Below are positions 15,980 through 25,519 of a stretch of DNA of 64,000 nt, in pieces. The position numbers were made by a program, and so were the translations under genes. Positions within the stretch are counted from its first letter, which is position 1. Every line of letters starts with the position of its first letter. Source of the DNA: Brassicibacter mesophilus (lineage in GTDB: Bacteria > Bacillota > Clostridia > Tissierellales > Proteiniboraceae); NCBI RefSeq assembly GCF_050433385.1, contig NZ_JBNPXI010000019.1, positions 1 through 64,000 on the forward strand. The letters run 5' to 3'. The notes beneath the pieces are model-generated. The model had not been told where the DNA came from. It did no database searches and worked only from the letters and a program-made list of their open reading frames with translations.

Positions 15980-16077
15980 TATTACACCTTCTTTGGAACA
16001 CATGTTCTTATTAATAGTATATAATATAAAGGAAGATTTTTCAAGATTTTTCAAGTGCTTATTCCACAATATTGCCT

Positions 16078-16104
16078 TAAGATTTTTCTACTTCCTGTCG
16101 ATAA
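16078..16104 (+). promoter_or_regulatory. Sigma-D-like promoter of the maf operon
   Basis: TAAG (16078-16081), a 15-base spacer and GTCGATAA (16097-16104) match the flagellar sigma consensus with two changes. It lies 45 bases before the gene at 16150 and would coexpress the glycosylation genes with flagellin. Confidence 0.65.
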
Positions 16105-16149
16105 TAATTAAGAAGATTGTCTAAAAGACAATAAATTTGGAGGTATGAG

Positions 16150-16761
16150 ATGAAAGTTTATATATTAGACAAAGTATTAGAATATAACAATGATAAGAAT
16201 ATCATTGATGATATTCTTCAAGAAATAAACAATGCTTTAGAAAGGACAGATTACTTTTTTAGCCATTTAATAGTAGATGGTCAAGAGGTATACGAAGACT
16301 ATAATGGCTATTTTTTAGATAATATTAAAAATATAAAAGAGGTTAAAGTAGTATCAAGAACATTGAAAGAACTAACCGAAAATATAATGTTATCAACAAT
16401 AGATTATTTTAATAGAGCTATTCCAGAGATAAACATGCTTTCTAACGAGTTTTACAAAACTCCTACACAAGGCTCTTGGTCTAAGCTTGCTGATTTTTTG
16501 GAAGGCATTGCATGGATTATGGATACATTTATTACTATAGATACTAATGCTAGAATAGGAGATATAGTTTCCAATTATGAGGAATGGAACCTTTATGCAA
16601 AAAATATTTATGCTTTACAAGAGCAACTAGAACAACTAGAGGAAGCTATGAAGAATAAAGATATAGTTTTATTGGCAGATATATTATCTTATGAAATTAT
16701 CCCTTTATTTAAGAGCATGAAGGAAGGACTTGAATACTCGGTTTATAAAGGAGATAATTAA
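16150..16761 (+). CDS. Unknown protein coupled to Maf glycosyltransferase
   Basis: A 203-residue, largely helical acidic protein with no signal peptide and no family I recognise. It begins MKVYILDKVLEYNNDKNIID and contains a C-terminal coiled-coil-like stretch (IYALQEQLEQLEEAMKN, near residue 155). The ribosome site is GGAGG. Only one base separates its stop codon from the ATG of the maf gene, so the two are translated together. The sigma-D-like promoter upstream ties it to flagellar expression. A role as a partner or chaperone for flagellin glycosylation is an inference from position only. Confidence 0.8.
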   Translation: MKVYILDKVLEYNNDKNIIDDILQEINNALERTDYFFSHLIVDGQEVYEDYNGYFLDNIKNIKEVKVVSRTLKELTENIMLSTIDYFNRAIPEINMLSNEFYKTPTQGSWSKLADFLEGIAWIMDTFITIDTNARIGDIVSNYEEWNLYAKNIYALQEQLEQLEEAMKNKDIVLLADILSYEIIPLFKSMKEGLEYSVYKGDN

Positions 16762-16762
16762 A

Positions 16763-18625
16763 ATGTTATTAGTTGATAATATCACTATATTGAAAAATGT
16801 ATATCCTTTAGTATGGGGAAAAATAAAAGATGTAGAGGATAGTTTAGATGAGAACCTAGTTAAAATAGAAACAACAAAAAATGGACAGAAAACATTAACT
16901 ATAAAAAAAGAAGATAAGCTAGTATATTTACATAGCAAATATAATCCTTTGAGAGAAGCAGAAACTATCGTAGAAGAGTATAAAGATATAGAAGAAGGAA
17001 CTAGTGTTTTATTCTATGGAATAGGGCTTGGATATCATATAGATGCTTTTTTAGAAAAACATCCGAATATGAATTATTATATATATGAACCTGTAACAGA
17101 GATATTATATGCTTATTTATCAAATAAGGAAATAAAAGATATTCCTTCAAAGAAACTAAAAGGGATGATTACAGGAAGTGATAAAATAGATATAGCTGGC
17201 TTTTTAAATGAGTTTATAGCTAAGTCTGATGGGAAAGTATTGATGGTTAGCTTACCTATACATAAACAAGTTTTTACAGAGTATTATAAAGAATTTTTAG
17301 ATTTATATAAAGAAGTAGCTAAAAACAAAAGAGCTAGTACACTAACGGAATATGCTTATCAAAAACGTTGGATTAAAAATAGTATGAAGAACTTTAAAGA
17401 AGTGCTATCTAGTCCTAATTTGATTTTAGAAAGAAAAGGTCACTTCAAAGGAAAAACAGCCTTACTTGTAGCCGCAGGTCCTTCATTAAATGAAGAAATC
17501 GAAAATATACGATATATAAAAGAAAATGGGCTGGCCTATATATTCAGTGTGGGCTCTGCTATAAACACATTAATACATCACAATGTTTATCCTGATGTAG
17601 CATGTACATATGACCCTACAGAAAAAAACCAAATAGTATTTGAGAAAGTTAAAAAGTTAGGAATAACTAATATTCCATTAATATTTGGTACTAGCGTAGG
17701 ATATGAAACCTTACAAAACTACCCTGGAAAAAAATGTCATATGATTACAAGCCAAGATACAGTAGCTAGATTTTACTTAAAAGCTAAGGACAATGAAAAA
17801 ATAGTAAGTCTTTTTGATGCTCCATCAATTGCAGTAGTTACATTACAATTACTATACTATTTAGGATTTGATACAATCATACTTGTTGGTCAAAATCTAG
17901 CGTATAAAGATAAAAAGAGACATTCGGAAGGAATTGATTATAGTACAGATGTAACAGAAAAGGAAACAGAAAAAGGAATTTGGATAAAAGATGTATATGG
18001 AAATGAAGTACTGACCGATGAAGGATTTAACCGAATGAGACGGCAAATAGAGCTTTATCTAAAAGAATTCAACGGTGTTAATGTAATAAATACTACTAAA
18101 GGTGGAGCTTCTATAGAAGGGACCACATTTATTGAGCTAGCAGAAGTCATAAAAGAACGTCTTAAAGAAAGCATAGTGGAAGAAAATTGGCTAAGTTCCG
18201 AAAAAACTAGCTATGATAAAGAATATTTATTATCTCAATCTAAAAGAATGGATAGAGATTTTAAACAAGCTACTAAAATAATAAAAGAGTATTATAGTAT
18301 CTTAGATAGTATTGATACATTTATAAAAAATAGAAATTTTAATCAGGCAGAAAAGATGTATATAAAACTGGATAAATCACTATCAAAAATAGAAAAAAAT
18401 AAATTTTTTCAAACCTTTATATTGCCAATGAATAGAGTAAGATATAAGATTCTTGCAGACAGTATAGATAGTTTAAATGAGGAAAAAGATAGTACGTTAA
18501 AAGGTAAACGAATTGTAAATAGCTTTAAAGAATTTATAGATTCTTGCAAAAATGATGTAGATGATATTGAGCCTATTTATGAAGAGATGAGAGAAGTAAT
18601 AAGTGAAGCATCAATAAATAACTAA
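16763..18625 (+). CDS. maf: Maf-type motility accessory factor (DUF115 glycosyltransferase)
   Basis: A 620-residue protein of the Maf family, which transfers nonulosonic acids (pseudaminic or legionaminic acid) onto flagellin Ser/Thr before export. The central DUF115 domain shows GKTALLVAAGPSLNEEIENI, VGSAINTLIHHNVYPDVACT, then YDPTEKNQ and YYLGFDTIILVGQNLAYKDK with RHSEG. N- and C-terminal helical parts complete the usual length. The ATG at 16763 has AAGGAG at good distance. The legionaminic-acid genes that follow would supply its CMP-activated donor. Confidence 0.9.
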   Translation: MLLVDNITILKNVYPLVWGKIKDVEDSLDENLVKIETTKNGQKTLTIKKEDKLVYLHSKYNPLREAETIVEEYKDIEEGTSVLFYGIGLGYHIDAFLEKHPNMNYYIYEPVTEILYAYLSNKEIKDIPSKKLKGMITGSDKIDIAGFLNEFIAKSDGKVLMVSLPIHKQVFTEYYKEFLDLYKEVAKNKRASTLTEYAYQKRWIKNSMKNFKEVLSSPNLILERKGHFKGKTALLVAAGPSLNEEIENIRYIKENGLAYIFSVGSAINTLIHHNVYPDVACTYDPTEKNQIVFEKVKKLGITNIPLIFGTSVGYETLQNYPGKKCHMITSQDTVARFYLKAKDNEKIVSLFDAPSIAVVTLQLLYYLGFDTIILVGQNLAYKDKKRHSEGIDYSTDVTEKETEKGIWIKDVYGNEVLTDEGFNRMRRQIELYLKEFNGVNVINTTKGGASIEGTTFIELAEVIKERLKESIVEENWLSSEKTSYDKEYLLSQSKRMDRDFKQATKIIKEYYSILDSIDTFIKNRNFNQAEKMYIKLDKSLSKIEKNKFFQTFILPMNRVRYKILADSIDSLNEEKDSTLKGKRIVNSFKEFIDSCKNDVDDIEPIYEEMREVISEASINN

Positions 18626-18713
18626 TTGAATATATAGTAGATGATTAATCTACTAAAATACTTATAAAATGTAATAATTCTTAGCTAATGTTAATCATAT
18701 AGGAGGTATAACT

Positions 18714-19694
18714 ATGGCTTCAGTTTTAGTAACAGGTGCAGATGGTTTTATTGGAAGCCACCTAGTTGAAGCGCTTGTTAAAGAGGGAAAAAAGGTCAAA
18801 GCGTTTGTATACTATAATTCCTTTAACTCTTGGGGATGGTTAGATACATTTCCTAAAGATATATTAAATGAAATAGAAGTGTTCACAGGAGATATTAGAG
18901 ACCCGAACGGTGTAAGAGAATCTATGAAAGGAATTGACGAAGTATTCCATTTAGCTGCACTCATAGCTATACCCTTTAGTTATCATTCTCCTGATTCATA
19001 TGTTGACACAAATATTAAGGGGACTTTAAACATTCTTCAAGCTGCTAGAGATTTAGTAACTAAAAGAGTATTAGTTACATCAACATCAGAAGTATATGGT
19101 ACAGCTCAATATGTTCCGATAGATGAAAAACACCCATTTCAAGGTCAATCTCCTTATTCAGCAACTAAAATAGGTGCAGATAGAATAGCTGAATCATTCT
19201 ATAGGAGCTTTAATATGCCTATAACCATAGTTAGACCTTTTAATACCTATGGACCAAGGCAGTCTGCTAGAGCAGTAATACCAACCATAATCACGCAATT
19301 GTTAGCAGGTAAAGAAGAAATAAAGCTGGGTTCATTAACTCCAACCAGAGATTTCAATTATGTTAAAGACACAGCCAGAGGATTCATAGAAATTGCTAAA
19401 TCAGACAAGACAATTGGAGAAGAAATAAATATAGCAACCCAACAAGAAATTTCAATCGGACAATTAGCCCAAGAGATGATTAATCAGATTAATCCAAACG
19501 CTGAGATTATATGTGATGAACAAAGACTAAGACCAGAGAACAGCGAAGTTAACAGGCTGTTAGGATCTAATGAAAAAATAAAGAAGTTAACTAGTTGGAA
19601 ACCAAAATATACTCTTAAGTCTGGATTATCTGAGACTATAGAATGGCTTAAGAACAATTTAGATAAATATAAAACCGATATCTATAACATATAG
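18714..19694 (+). CDS. legB: NAD-dependent 4,6-dehydratase LegB
   Basis: A 326-residue extended short-chain dehydrogenase. NAD binding: VLVTGADGFIGSHLVEAL. Catalytic triad region: TSTSEVYGTA and YSATKIGADR (Tyr and Lys of YxxxK). Sugar-nucleotide motif: RPFNTYGPRQSARAVIP. This is the LegB type, which forms the 4-keto-6-deoxy intermediate from GDP- or UDP-GlcNAc as the first step to legionaminic acid. The adjacent ptmE (a guanylyltransferase type) suggests the GDP-linked route known from Campylobacter. The ribosome site is AGGAGG. Confidence 0.88.
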   Translation: MASVLVTGADGFIGSHLVEALVKEGKKVKAFVYYNSFNSWGWLDTFPKDILNEIEVFTGDIRDPNGVRESMKGIDEVFHLAALIAIPFSYHSPDSYVDTNIKGTLNILQAARDLVTKRVLVTSTSEVYGTAQYVPIDEKHPFQGQSPYSATKIGADRIAESFYRSFNMPITIVRPFNTYGPRQSARAVIPTIITQLLAGKEEIKLGSLTPTRDFNYVKDTARGFIEIAKSDKTIGEEINIATQQEISIGQLAQEMINQINPNAEIICDEQRLRPENSEVNRLLGSNEKIKKLTSWKPKYTLKSGLSETIEWLKNNLDKYKTDIYNI

Positions 19695-19706
19695 AGGTGA
19701 GTTAAA

Positions 19707-20876
19707 ATCGATAAGTTTATTCCATTATCTATACCAAATTTAAAAGGAAATGAATTGAATTATGTGACTAGGGCAATAGAAGCAGAATGGGTATCTACGG
19801 GTGGGGGATATATATCTGAATTTGAAAAAAACATATCTAAATACTTGAAGGTTGAAACTGCGGTGGCATGTCAAAGCGGAACAGCAGGTATTCATTTAGC
19901 ATTAAAGCTTTCAGGAGTAGAGCATAATGATGAAATAATAGTACCTACATTGACGTTTGTTGCTGCAGTTAATCCAGTTAGATATTTAGGTGCAGAACCA
20001 ATATTCATGGATTGTGATGATACATTGAATATGGACTTAGATAAGTTAGAAGAGTTTTGCGAGATAGAGTGCACTCTAACACAAAATGGACTGATTAATA
20101 ATAAGACGAAGAAAATTATTAAAGCCATAGTGATAGTTCATGTATTTGGCAATATGATTGATATGGAAAGACTCATGGCTGTAGCTGAAAAATATTACCT
20201 AAAGGTAGTTGAAGATTCTACAGAAGCTTTAGGAACATATTGCACAGAGGGAAAATATAATGGCAAATTTGCAGGAACTATAGGTGACTTTGGCGTGTAT
20301 TCGTTTAATGGAAATAAAATTGTTACCACTGGTGGCGGCGGGATGCTTGTAGCTAAAGATAATAGTCTAGCTGATAAAGCTAAATACCTTTCGACTCAAG
20401 CAAAAAATGATGAGTTATATTATATTCACAATGAAGTAGGATATAACTATAGAATGACAAATTTACAGGCAGCATTAGGCGTAGCACAGTTAGAGCAGCT
20501 AGAGAATTTTATTAAAATAAAGATAGATAATTATAATGTATATAAGCAAGAAACTGATGAAATAGAAGGATTATCAATCTTAAATTTCAACCAAAATACA
20601 AGATCAAATCATTGGTTTTACTCATTAGTGATTGATAAAAATAGATTTGGTATGAATAGAGACGAGCTATTAAATGAATTGAAGGATAACAATATTCAAA
20701 CGAGACCTGTGTGGGGGTTGATTCATGAGCAAAGACCTTATGAAAATAATGAGACGTATAAAATTGAAAAAGCAAATTACTACATAGATAGAATATTGAA
20801 CATTCCATGTAGTACAAATCTTAAAAAGGAAGAGATTAGACATATTTGCAATATTTTAAAAGGACTGAAAAAATAG
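19707..20876 (+). CDS. legC: Aminotransferase LegC, apparent ATC start codon
   Basis: A PLP-dependent DegT/DnrJ/EryC1 aminotransferase of about 389 residues that puts the amino group on C4 of the LegB product. Features are CQSGTAGIHLALKLSGV, VIVHVFGNMIDM, VEDSTEALG and the Lys-containing YSFNGNKIVTTGGGGML. The family N-terminus DKFIPLSIPNLKGNEL is fully encoded but no ATG, GTG or TTG precedes it: the frame has a TGA at 19698, then GTT AAA ATC. The ATC at 19707 sits 7 bases behind GAGGTG, exactly where a start should be. Either AUC is the start or the base is a mutation or error. The first standard start, TTG 19755, would remove 16 conserved residues. Confidence 0.85.
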   Translation: MDKFIPLSIPNLKGNELNYVTRAIEAEWVSTGGGYISEFEKNISKYLKVETAVACQSGTAGIHLALKLSGVEHNDEIIVPTLTFVAAVNPVRYLGAEPIFMDCDDTLNMDLDKLEEFCEIECTLTQNGLINNKTKKIIKAIVIVHVFGNMIDMERLMAVAEKYYLKVVEDSTEALGTYCTEGKYNGKFAGTIGDFGVYSFNGNKIVTTGGGGMLVAKDNSLADKAKYLSTQAKNDELYYIHNEVGYNYRMTNLQAALGVAQLEQLENFIKIKIDNYNVYKQETDEIEGLSILNFNQNTRSNHWFYSLVIDKNRFGMNRDELLNELKDNNIQTRPVWGLIHEQRPYENNETYKIEKANYYIDRILNIPCSTNLKKEEIRHICNILKGLKK

Positions 20877-20887
20877 GGGGTATCCCT

Positions 20888-21937
20888 TTGAGAGTACAAG
20901 AATTATTTATAGATAAAGAAATGCCGATTAAAGATGCAATTAAAAACTTAGATGAAACAGCAAAAAAAATACTATTAGTTGTTGAGTACAATAAACTTGT
21001 TGGAGTTCTTACCGATGGCGATATAAGAAGATGGATACTTAAGAGTGGTAGTTTGAAAGAACCAGTTAAAGCAATTATGGCAAAAAACCCTAAATTCGTA
21101 TTTGAAGAAGATGTAAAAAATGCGAAAGTAATTCTTGAAGAACAAAGTATTGAGGCAATACCTGTCTTAAATAATAAACATGAAGTTATAGACATTATTT
21201 TCTGGAACGATAAATTTAATAGAAGACTTAACTATGCTAAAATGAACAATCCTGTGGTTATTATGGCTGGAGGAAAGGGGACTAGGCTTGATCCATATAC
21301 AAAGATATTACCCAAACCTCTTATACCTATAGGGGATATTCCAATAGTTGAGCAGATAATAAATAGATTTGCCGAATATGGTTGTGATGATTTTTATATG
21401 ACAGTTAATTATAAGAAAAATATGATAAAGGCATATTTTAATGAAATTGAAAAAAAATATACATTAAACTATATAGATGAAGAAAAACCACTTGGAACAG
21501 CTGGAGGATTATATTTATTAAAAAATGAAATAAAGGACACTTTTTTTCTTAGTAATTGCGATATATTAATTGAAGGAAATTATTCAGATATGCTGAAATA
21601 TCATAAAGAACATAAAGCCAAGATAACATTAATTACTTCACTAAAGCACTATACTATTCCCTATGGAGTAATTCGGATAGATAAGAATAGTGATGTGAAG
21701 CAAATGGATGAAAAACCTGAGTATGATTATTTAGTTAATACTGGTATGTATATATTGGAACCTGAAGTACTTAATGATATTCCAGAAGATAAGTTTTATC
21801 ACATAACAGATTTAGTAAATACCTATATCTCTAAAGGTGATAAAATAGGAGTATATCCCATAAGTGAAGGTTCTTGGCTTGATATGGGGCAATTTAAGGA
21901 GATGGGGATTATGCTGGAAAGGCTAGGAATAAAGTGA
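20888..21937 (+). CDS. ptmE: Sugar-1-phosphate guanylyltransferase with CBS pair (PtmE type)
   Basis: A 349-residue fusion: two CBS motifs in the first 115 residues (VGVLTDGDIRRWILKSG and IEAIPVLNNKHEVIDIIFW) and a nucleotidyltransferase domain starting VVIMAGGKGTRLDPYTKILP, then KPLIPIGDIP. This is the layout of PtmE, the enzyme that makes GDP-GlcN(Ac) for legionaminic acid in Campylobacter. I chose TTG 20888 since AGGGGG lies 7 bases upstream. The CBS pair may sense a nucleotide. Its stop codon overlaps the next gene. Confidence 0.82.
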   Translation: MRVQELFIDKEMPIKDAIKNLDETAKKILLVVEYNKLVGVLTDGDIRRWILKSGSLKEPVKAIMAKNPKFVFEEDVKNAKVILEEQSIEAIPVLNNKHEVIDIIFWNDKFNRRLNYAKMNNPVVIMAGGKGTRLDPYTKILPKPLIPIGDIPIVEQIINRFAEYGCDDFYMTVNYKKNMIKAYFNEIEKKYTLNYIDEEKPLGTAGGLYLLKNEIKDTFFLSNCDILIEGNYSDMLKYHKEHKAKITLITSLKHYTIPYGVIRIDKNSDVKQMDEKPEYDYLVNTGMYILEPEVLNDIPEDKFYHITDLVNTYISKGDKIGVYPISEGSWLDMGQFKEMGIMLERLGIK

Positions 21938-22569
21938 TGAAAGATATTGTTTTAATTGGTGGCGGAGGACACTGTAAGAGTGTAATTGATTCTATCAATA
22001 GGTCTAAAGAGTTCAATATAGTGGGAATACTTGATTTACCAGATAATGTAGGAAACGAGATATGTGGTGTCAAGGTACTAGGAACAGATGATAAACTAGA
22101 ATATTATTATAAAAATGGAGTTAGAAATGCATTTTTGAGTATAGGAAGCATTGGCGATGTTACACTAAGAAAAAAACTATATTTAGCTGCCTTTGATATC
22201 GGATATGCTTTTCCTAATATAATTGATAGTACTGCTATATTATCAGATAAGGTAGAAATAGGACATGGTAATTTTATTGGAAAAGGTGTAATAGTTAATT
22301 CTCAGACTTTAATAGAAAACAATTGTATAATTAATACTGGCGCGGTAATAGAGCATGATTGTCATATAAGCAGTTTTTGTCATATAGCACCGGGGTCAGT
22401 TATAAGCGGAAATGTAGTTATTGGCTGTAATACACATATAGGAACTAATTCAACAATAGTTCAAAATATTATAATCGGTGAAAACACAATTATAGGAGCT
22501 GGATCTGTGGTTGTAAAAGATGTAAGAAATAATTCTAAAGCATATGGGAATCCTTGTAGAGAGGTGTAA
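21937..22569 (+). CDS. legH: NeuD/PglD-type sugar N-acetyltransferase (LegH)
   Basis: A 210-residue protein with an N-terminal Rossmann-like sugar-binding part (DIVLIGGGGHCKSVIDSI) and a left-handed beta-helix of hexapeptide repeats (IGHGNFIGKGVIVNSQTLIE, ending IIGAGSVVVKDV). The catalytic His is likely in VIEHDCHI. In this cluster it should acetylate the C4 amino group made by LegC. The start codon overlaps the ptmE stop (a GTG at 21934 is the alternative). Sialic-acid O-acetyltransferases look alike, but the pathway context favours LegH. Confidence 0.82.
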   Translation: MKDIVLIGGGGHCKSVIDSINRSKEFNIVGILDLPDNVGNEICGVKVLGTDDKLEYYYKNGVRNAFLSIGSIGDVTLRKKLYLAAFDIGYAFPNIIDSTAILSDKVEIGHGNFIGKGVIVNSQTLIENNCIINTGAVIEHDCHISSFCHIAPGSVISGNVVIGCNTHIGTNSTIVQNIIIGENTIIGAGSVVVKDVRNNSKAYGNPCREV

Positions 22570-22571
22570 GT

Positions 22572-23570
22572 ATGAAAAGAACGTTTATTATAGCAGAGGC
22601 AGGAGTAAATCATAATGGAAGTATAGAACTAGCCAAGAGACTAATTGATAAAGCTAGTGAAGCGGGAGCAGATGCAGTTAAATTTCAAAGCTTTAAAGCC
22701 GAAAAATTAGTAACTAAAAATGCAAGAAAAGCTGATTATCAAGAAGTGACAACTGGTTCAGAAGAAAACCAATTTGAAATGATAAAAAAGTTAGAACTAG
22801 ATCATGAAAAACATAAAGAGTTGATTAATTATTGCAAGCTTAAAAATATAATGTTTTTATCATCACCATTTGATTTAGAAAGTGCTGACTTACTCAATAA
22901 TCTAGGTGTTGAAATATTTAAGATACCTTCAGGGGAAATAACAAATTTGCCTTATTTAAGAAAAATAGGAGCATTAGAGAAAAAAGTAATATTATCTACG
23001 GGAATGTCAAACCTCGGAGATATAGAAAATGCTCTAGAAATACTTAGAAAATATGGGACTACAGACATAACTGTATTACACTGTAACACAGAGTATCCTG
23101 CACCTATAAAAGATGTTAATTTATTAGCCATGAACACTATAAAAAATGCGTTTAAAGTAAAGGTTGGATACTCAGACCATACATTAGGTATTGAAGTTCC
23201 AATAGCTGCAGTAGCATTAGGTGCTACAGTTATTGAAAAACATTTTACTCTTGATAAAACTATGGAAGGACCAGATCATAGAGCAAGTTTAGAACCGGAT
23301 GAACTTAAAAAAATGGTTAGATGCATCAGAAATATTGAACAAGCTCTAGGAGACGGGGTTAAAAGATTGGCTGAATCTGAAGCGAAAAATATAGATATAG
23401 CAAGGAAAAGCATAGTAGCAAGATATAATATTCAAAAAGGTGAAAAATTTACCGAATATAATCTAGCTGTTAAGAGACCAGGAGATGGACTATCTCCGAT
23501 GAGGTGGGATGAAGTGATTGGAAAAGTAGCAAAAAGAGATTTTAGTGAAGATGAGTTGATAGAAATATGA
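22572..23570 (+). CDS. legI: N,N'-diacetyllegionaminate synthase (NeuB family)
   Basis: A 332-residue NeuB-type synthase that condenses the six-carbon sugar with phosphoenolpyruvate. It has IIAEAGVNHNGSIELAKRLI, DAVKFQSFKAEKLV, KIPSGEITNLPYLRKI, VGYSDHTLG and EKHFTLDKTMEGPDHRASLE, all typical active-site segments, and a C-terminal antifreeze/SAF-like domain (ARYNIQKGEKFTEYNLAVKR). GAGGTG precedes the ATG. Sequence alone cannot separate legionaminate from sialate synthases; legB, legC and ptmE decide the call. The stop codon overlaps legG. Confidence 0.9.
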   Translation: MKRTFIIAEAGVNHNGSIELAKRLIDKASEAGADAVKFQSFKAEKLVTKNARKADYQEVTTGSEENQFEMIKKLELDHEKHKELINYCKLKNIMFLSSPFDLESADLLNNLGVEIFKIPSGEITNLPYLRKIGALEKKVILSTGMSNLGDIENALEILRKYGTTDITVLHCNTEYPAPIKDVNLLAMNTIKNAFKVKVGYSDHTLGIEVPIAAVALGATVIEKHFTLDKTMEGPDHRASLEPDELKKMVRCIRNIEQALGDGVKRLAESEAKNIDIARKSIVARYNIQKGEKFTEYNLAVKRPGDGLSPMRWDEVIGKVAKRDFSEDELIEI

Positions 23571-24724
23571 AGAAAGTATGTGTAATTACAGGGACAAGAG
23601 CAGAATATGGCCTCTTGAGACCTTTGATTAAAAGAATAAATGAAGATAAAGAACTAAAGCTTCAATTAATCGCAACCGGTATGCATCTGTCACCAGAATT
23701 CGGACTAACCTTTAAAGAAATAGAAGCAGATGAGTTTATTATTGATGAAAAGGTAGAAGTACTATTAAGCTCAGATACCCCAGTTGGTATATCCAAATCA
23801 ATGGGGTTAGCAATGATAGGATTTGCAGATGCGTTTGAAAGATTAAAACCAGATATGATAGTTGTGCTAGGCGATAGGTATGAAATATTTTCTGCTGTTA
23901 GTGCAGCTTCTGTTGCTAGAATACCGATAGCTCACTTACATGGAGGAGAAACTACCGAAGGAGCATTTGATGAAGCATTTAGGCATTCAATAACTAAAAT
24001 GAGCTATTTACACTTCACTAGTACTGAAGCATATAGAGAAAGAGTAATACAACTTGGAGAAAGTCCAGATAGAGTATTTAATGTTGGTGCAATAGGTATT
24101 GAAAGTATAAAGGAATTAAAATTACTGGATAAAAACGAACTTGAAAAGGACATAAACTTCAAATTTGGGGAAAAAACAGCTTTGGTAACGTTCCATCCGG
24201 TTACTTTTGAAAATAGTACATCTAAAAATCAATTTCAAGAGTTACTTAATGCACTAGATAGATTTGCTGATTTAAAAATAATATTTACAAAAGCAAATTC
24301 AGATACAGATGGACGGATTATAAATTCTATGATAGATGATTATGTAAAAAAACATGAGACAAAGGCGATTGCATTTACTTCAATGGGTCAACTAAGATAT
24401 TTATCAGCAATGAAGTATGTAGATTTAGTTATGGGAAACTCATCAAGTGGAATTATAGAAGCACCATCATTTAGAGTTCCAGTAATAAACATTGGAGATA
24501 GACAGAAAGGAAGAATACAAGGAGAAACCATAATAAATAGTGAACCATTAGAAAATGAAATACAAAAATCAATAGAGTTAGGGTTATCAAATAACTTTAA
24601 AGAAAAGGTTAAGAATAGTAAAAATCTTTATGGTGAGGGAGAAGTTTCAGAAAAAGTGTTATATATATTAAAGAAATATTTAATCAAAAAAATTGAATTA
24701 AAGAAAAAATTCTATGATTTATAA
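23567..24724 (+). CDS. legG: Hydrolysing sugar-nucleotide 2-epimerase (NeuC/LegG)
   Basis: A 385-residue member of the UDP-GlcNAc 2-epimerase family, hydrolysing branch. Motifs: CVITGTRAEYGLLRPLIKRI, VVLGDRYEIFSAV, HLHGGETTEGAFDEAFRHSI and the C-terminal MGNSSSGIIEAPSFRVPVIN. In this pathway it removes the nucleotide and yields the mannose-configured sugar used by LegI. The ATG overlaps the legI stop by four bases, so translation is coupled. Length is usual. Confidence 0.9.
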   Translation: MKKVCVITGTRAEYGLLRPLIKRINEDKELKLQLIATGMHLSPEFGLTFKEIEADEFIIDEKVEVLLSSDTPVGISKSMGLAMIGFADAFERLKPDMIVVLGDRYEIFSAVSAASVARIPIAHLHGGETTEGAFDEAFRHSITKMSYLHFTSTEAYRERVIQLGESPDRVFNVGAIGIESIKELKLLDKNELEKDINFKFGEKTALVTFHPVTFENSTSKNQFQELLNALDRFADLKIIFTKANSDTDGRIINSMIDDYVKKHETKAIAFTSMGQLRYLSAMKYVDLVMGNSSSGIIEAPSFRVPVINIGDRQKGRIQGETIINSEPLENEIQKSIELGLSNNFKEKVKNSKNLYGEGEVSEKVLYILKKYLIKKIELKKKFYDL

Positions 24725-24735
24725 AGGTGAATATT

Positions 24736-25428
24736 ATGTATAATAATAAAAAATTTCTAGCAATTATTCCAGCCAGAAGTGGTTCTAATGGACTGAAAGA
24801 TAAAAATATAAGAGAGTTAAATGGAAAGCCTATGATTGCTTACAGTATTGAAGCAGCAAAAAATAGCAATATTTTTGATGATATTATGGTATCAACTGAT
24901 TCACATAAATATGCAGACATATCTATAAAGTACGGTGCCTCGGTTCCCTCCTTAAGACCCGAATATTTATCAACAGATACAGCAACTACAAATGATGTTA
25001 TAGATTATACAATAAATATACTTAAAGAAATTGGAAAAGAGTATGATTACTTTATGTTATTACAACCAACATCGCCTCTTAGAACGTCTAAAGATATAGT
25101 AGATGCTATTAAATTGCTATTTGAAAAAGAAGCCAACTCAATTGTAAGTGTTTGCGAAGCCGAACATTCACCATTATATATGAATGAATTGGATGAATCG
25201 CTATCTATAGATGGCTTCTTGATCAAAGATACTAAGACTATAAGACAAGAACTGCCTAAGTATTATAGATTGAATGGGGCGATTTATATTTGCAATACCG
25301 ACTATTTTTTAAAGTATAAAGATTTTTACAGAGAAAAGAGCTATGCATACATAATGGACAAAAAAAGCTCAATTGATATAGATGATGAGATTGACTTTAT
25401 TATTGCAGATAATTTAATGAAAATATAA
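24736..25428 (+). CDS. legF: CMP-legionaminate cytidylyltransferase (NeuA family)
   Basis: A 230-residue CMP-nonulosonate synthetase. The N-terminus FLAIIPARSGSNGLKDKNIR and then LNGKPMIAYSIEAA is diagnostic. DYFMLLQPTSPLRTSKDI and the C-terminal SSIDIDDEIDFIIAD also fit. It activates the finished nonulosonic acid for the glycosyltransferase. I prefer the ATG at 24736, with AAGGTGA six bases upstream. It is the last gene of the legionaminic block and is followed by an 91-base gap, so a new unit may begin behind it. Confidence 0.9.
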   Translation: MYNNKKFLAIIPARSGSNGLKDKNIRELNGKPMIAYSIEAAKNSNIFDDIMVSTDSHKYADISIKYGASVPSLRPEYLSTDTATTNDVIDYTINILKEIGKEYDYFMLLQPTSPLRTSKDIVDAIKLLFEKEANSIVSVCEAEHSPLYMNELDESLSIDGFLIKDTKTIRQELPKYYRLNGAIYICNTDYFLKYKDFYREKSYAYIMDKKSSIDIDDEIDFIIADNLMKI

Positions 25429-25519
25429 AAGCAAATTATGCAAATTCACGTAAAGTATTATTTGTTTGTTGCTTTGTGTTAGTATGGGCTTTTAAGTTTT
25501 TGCAATGGAGGTGGAAACA

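Noticed and set aside
18714..25428. Pseudaminic-acid or sialic-acid pathway
   Set aside because: NeuB-type enzymes fit all three, but the LegB and LegC types plus the CBS-guanylyltransferase (PtmE) and a hydrolysing 2-epimerase match the legionaminic route; PseB, PseC and PseG patterns are absent.
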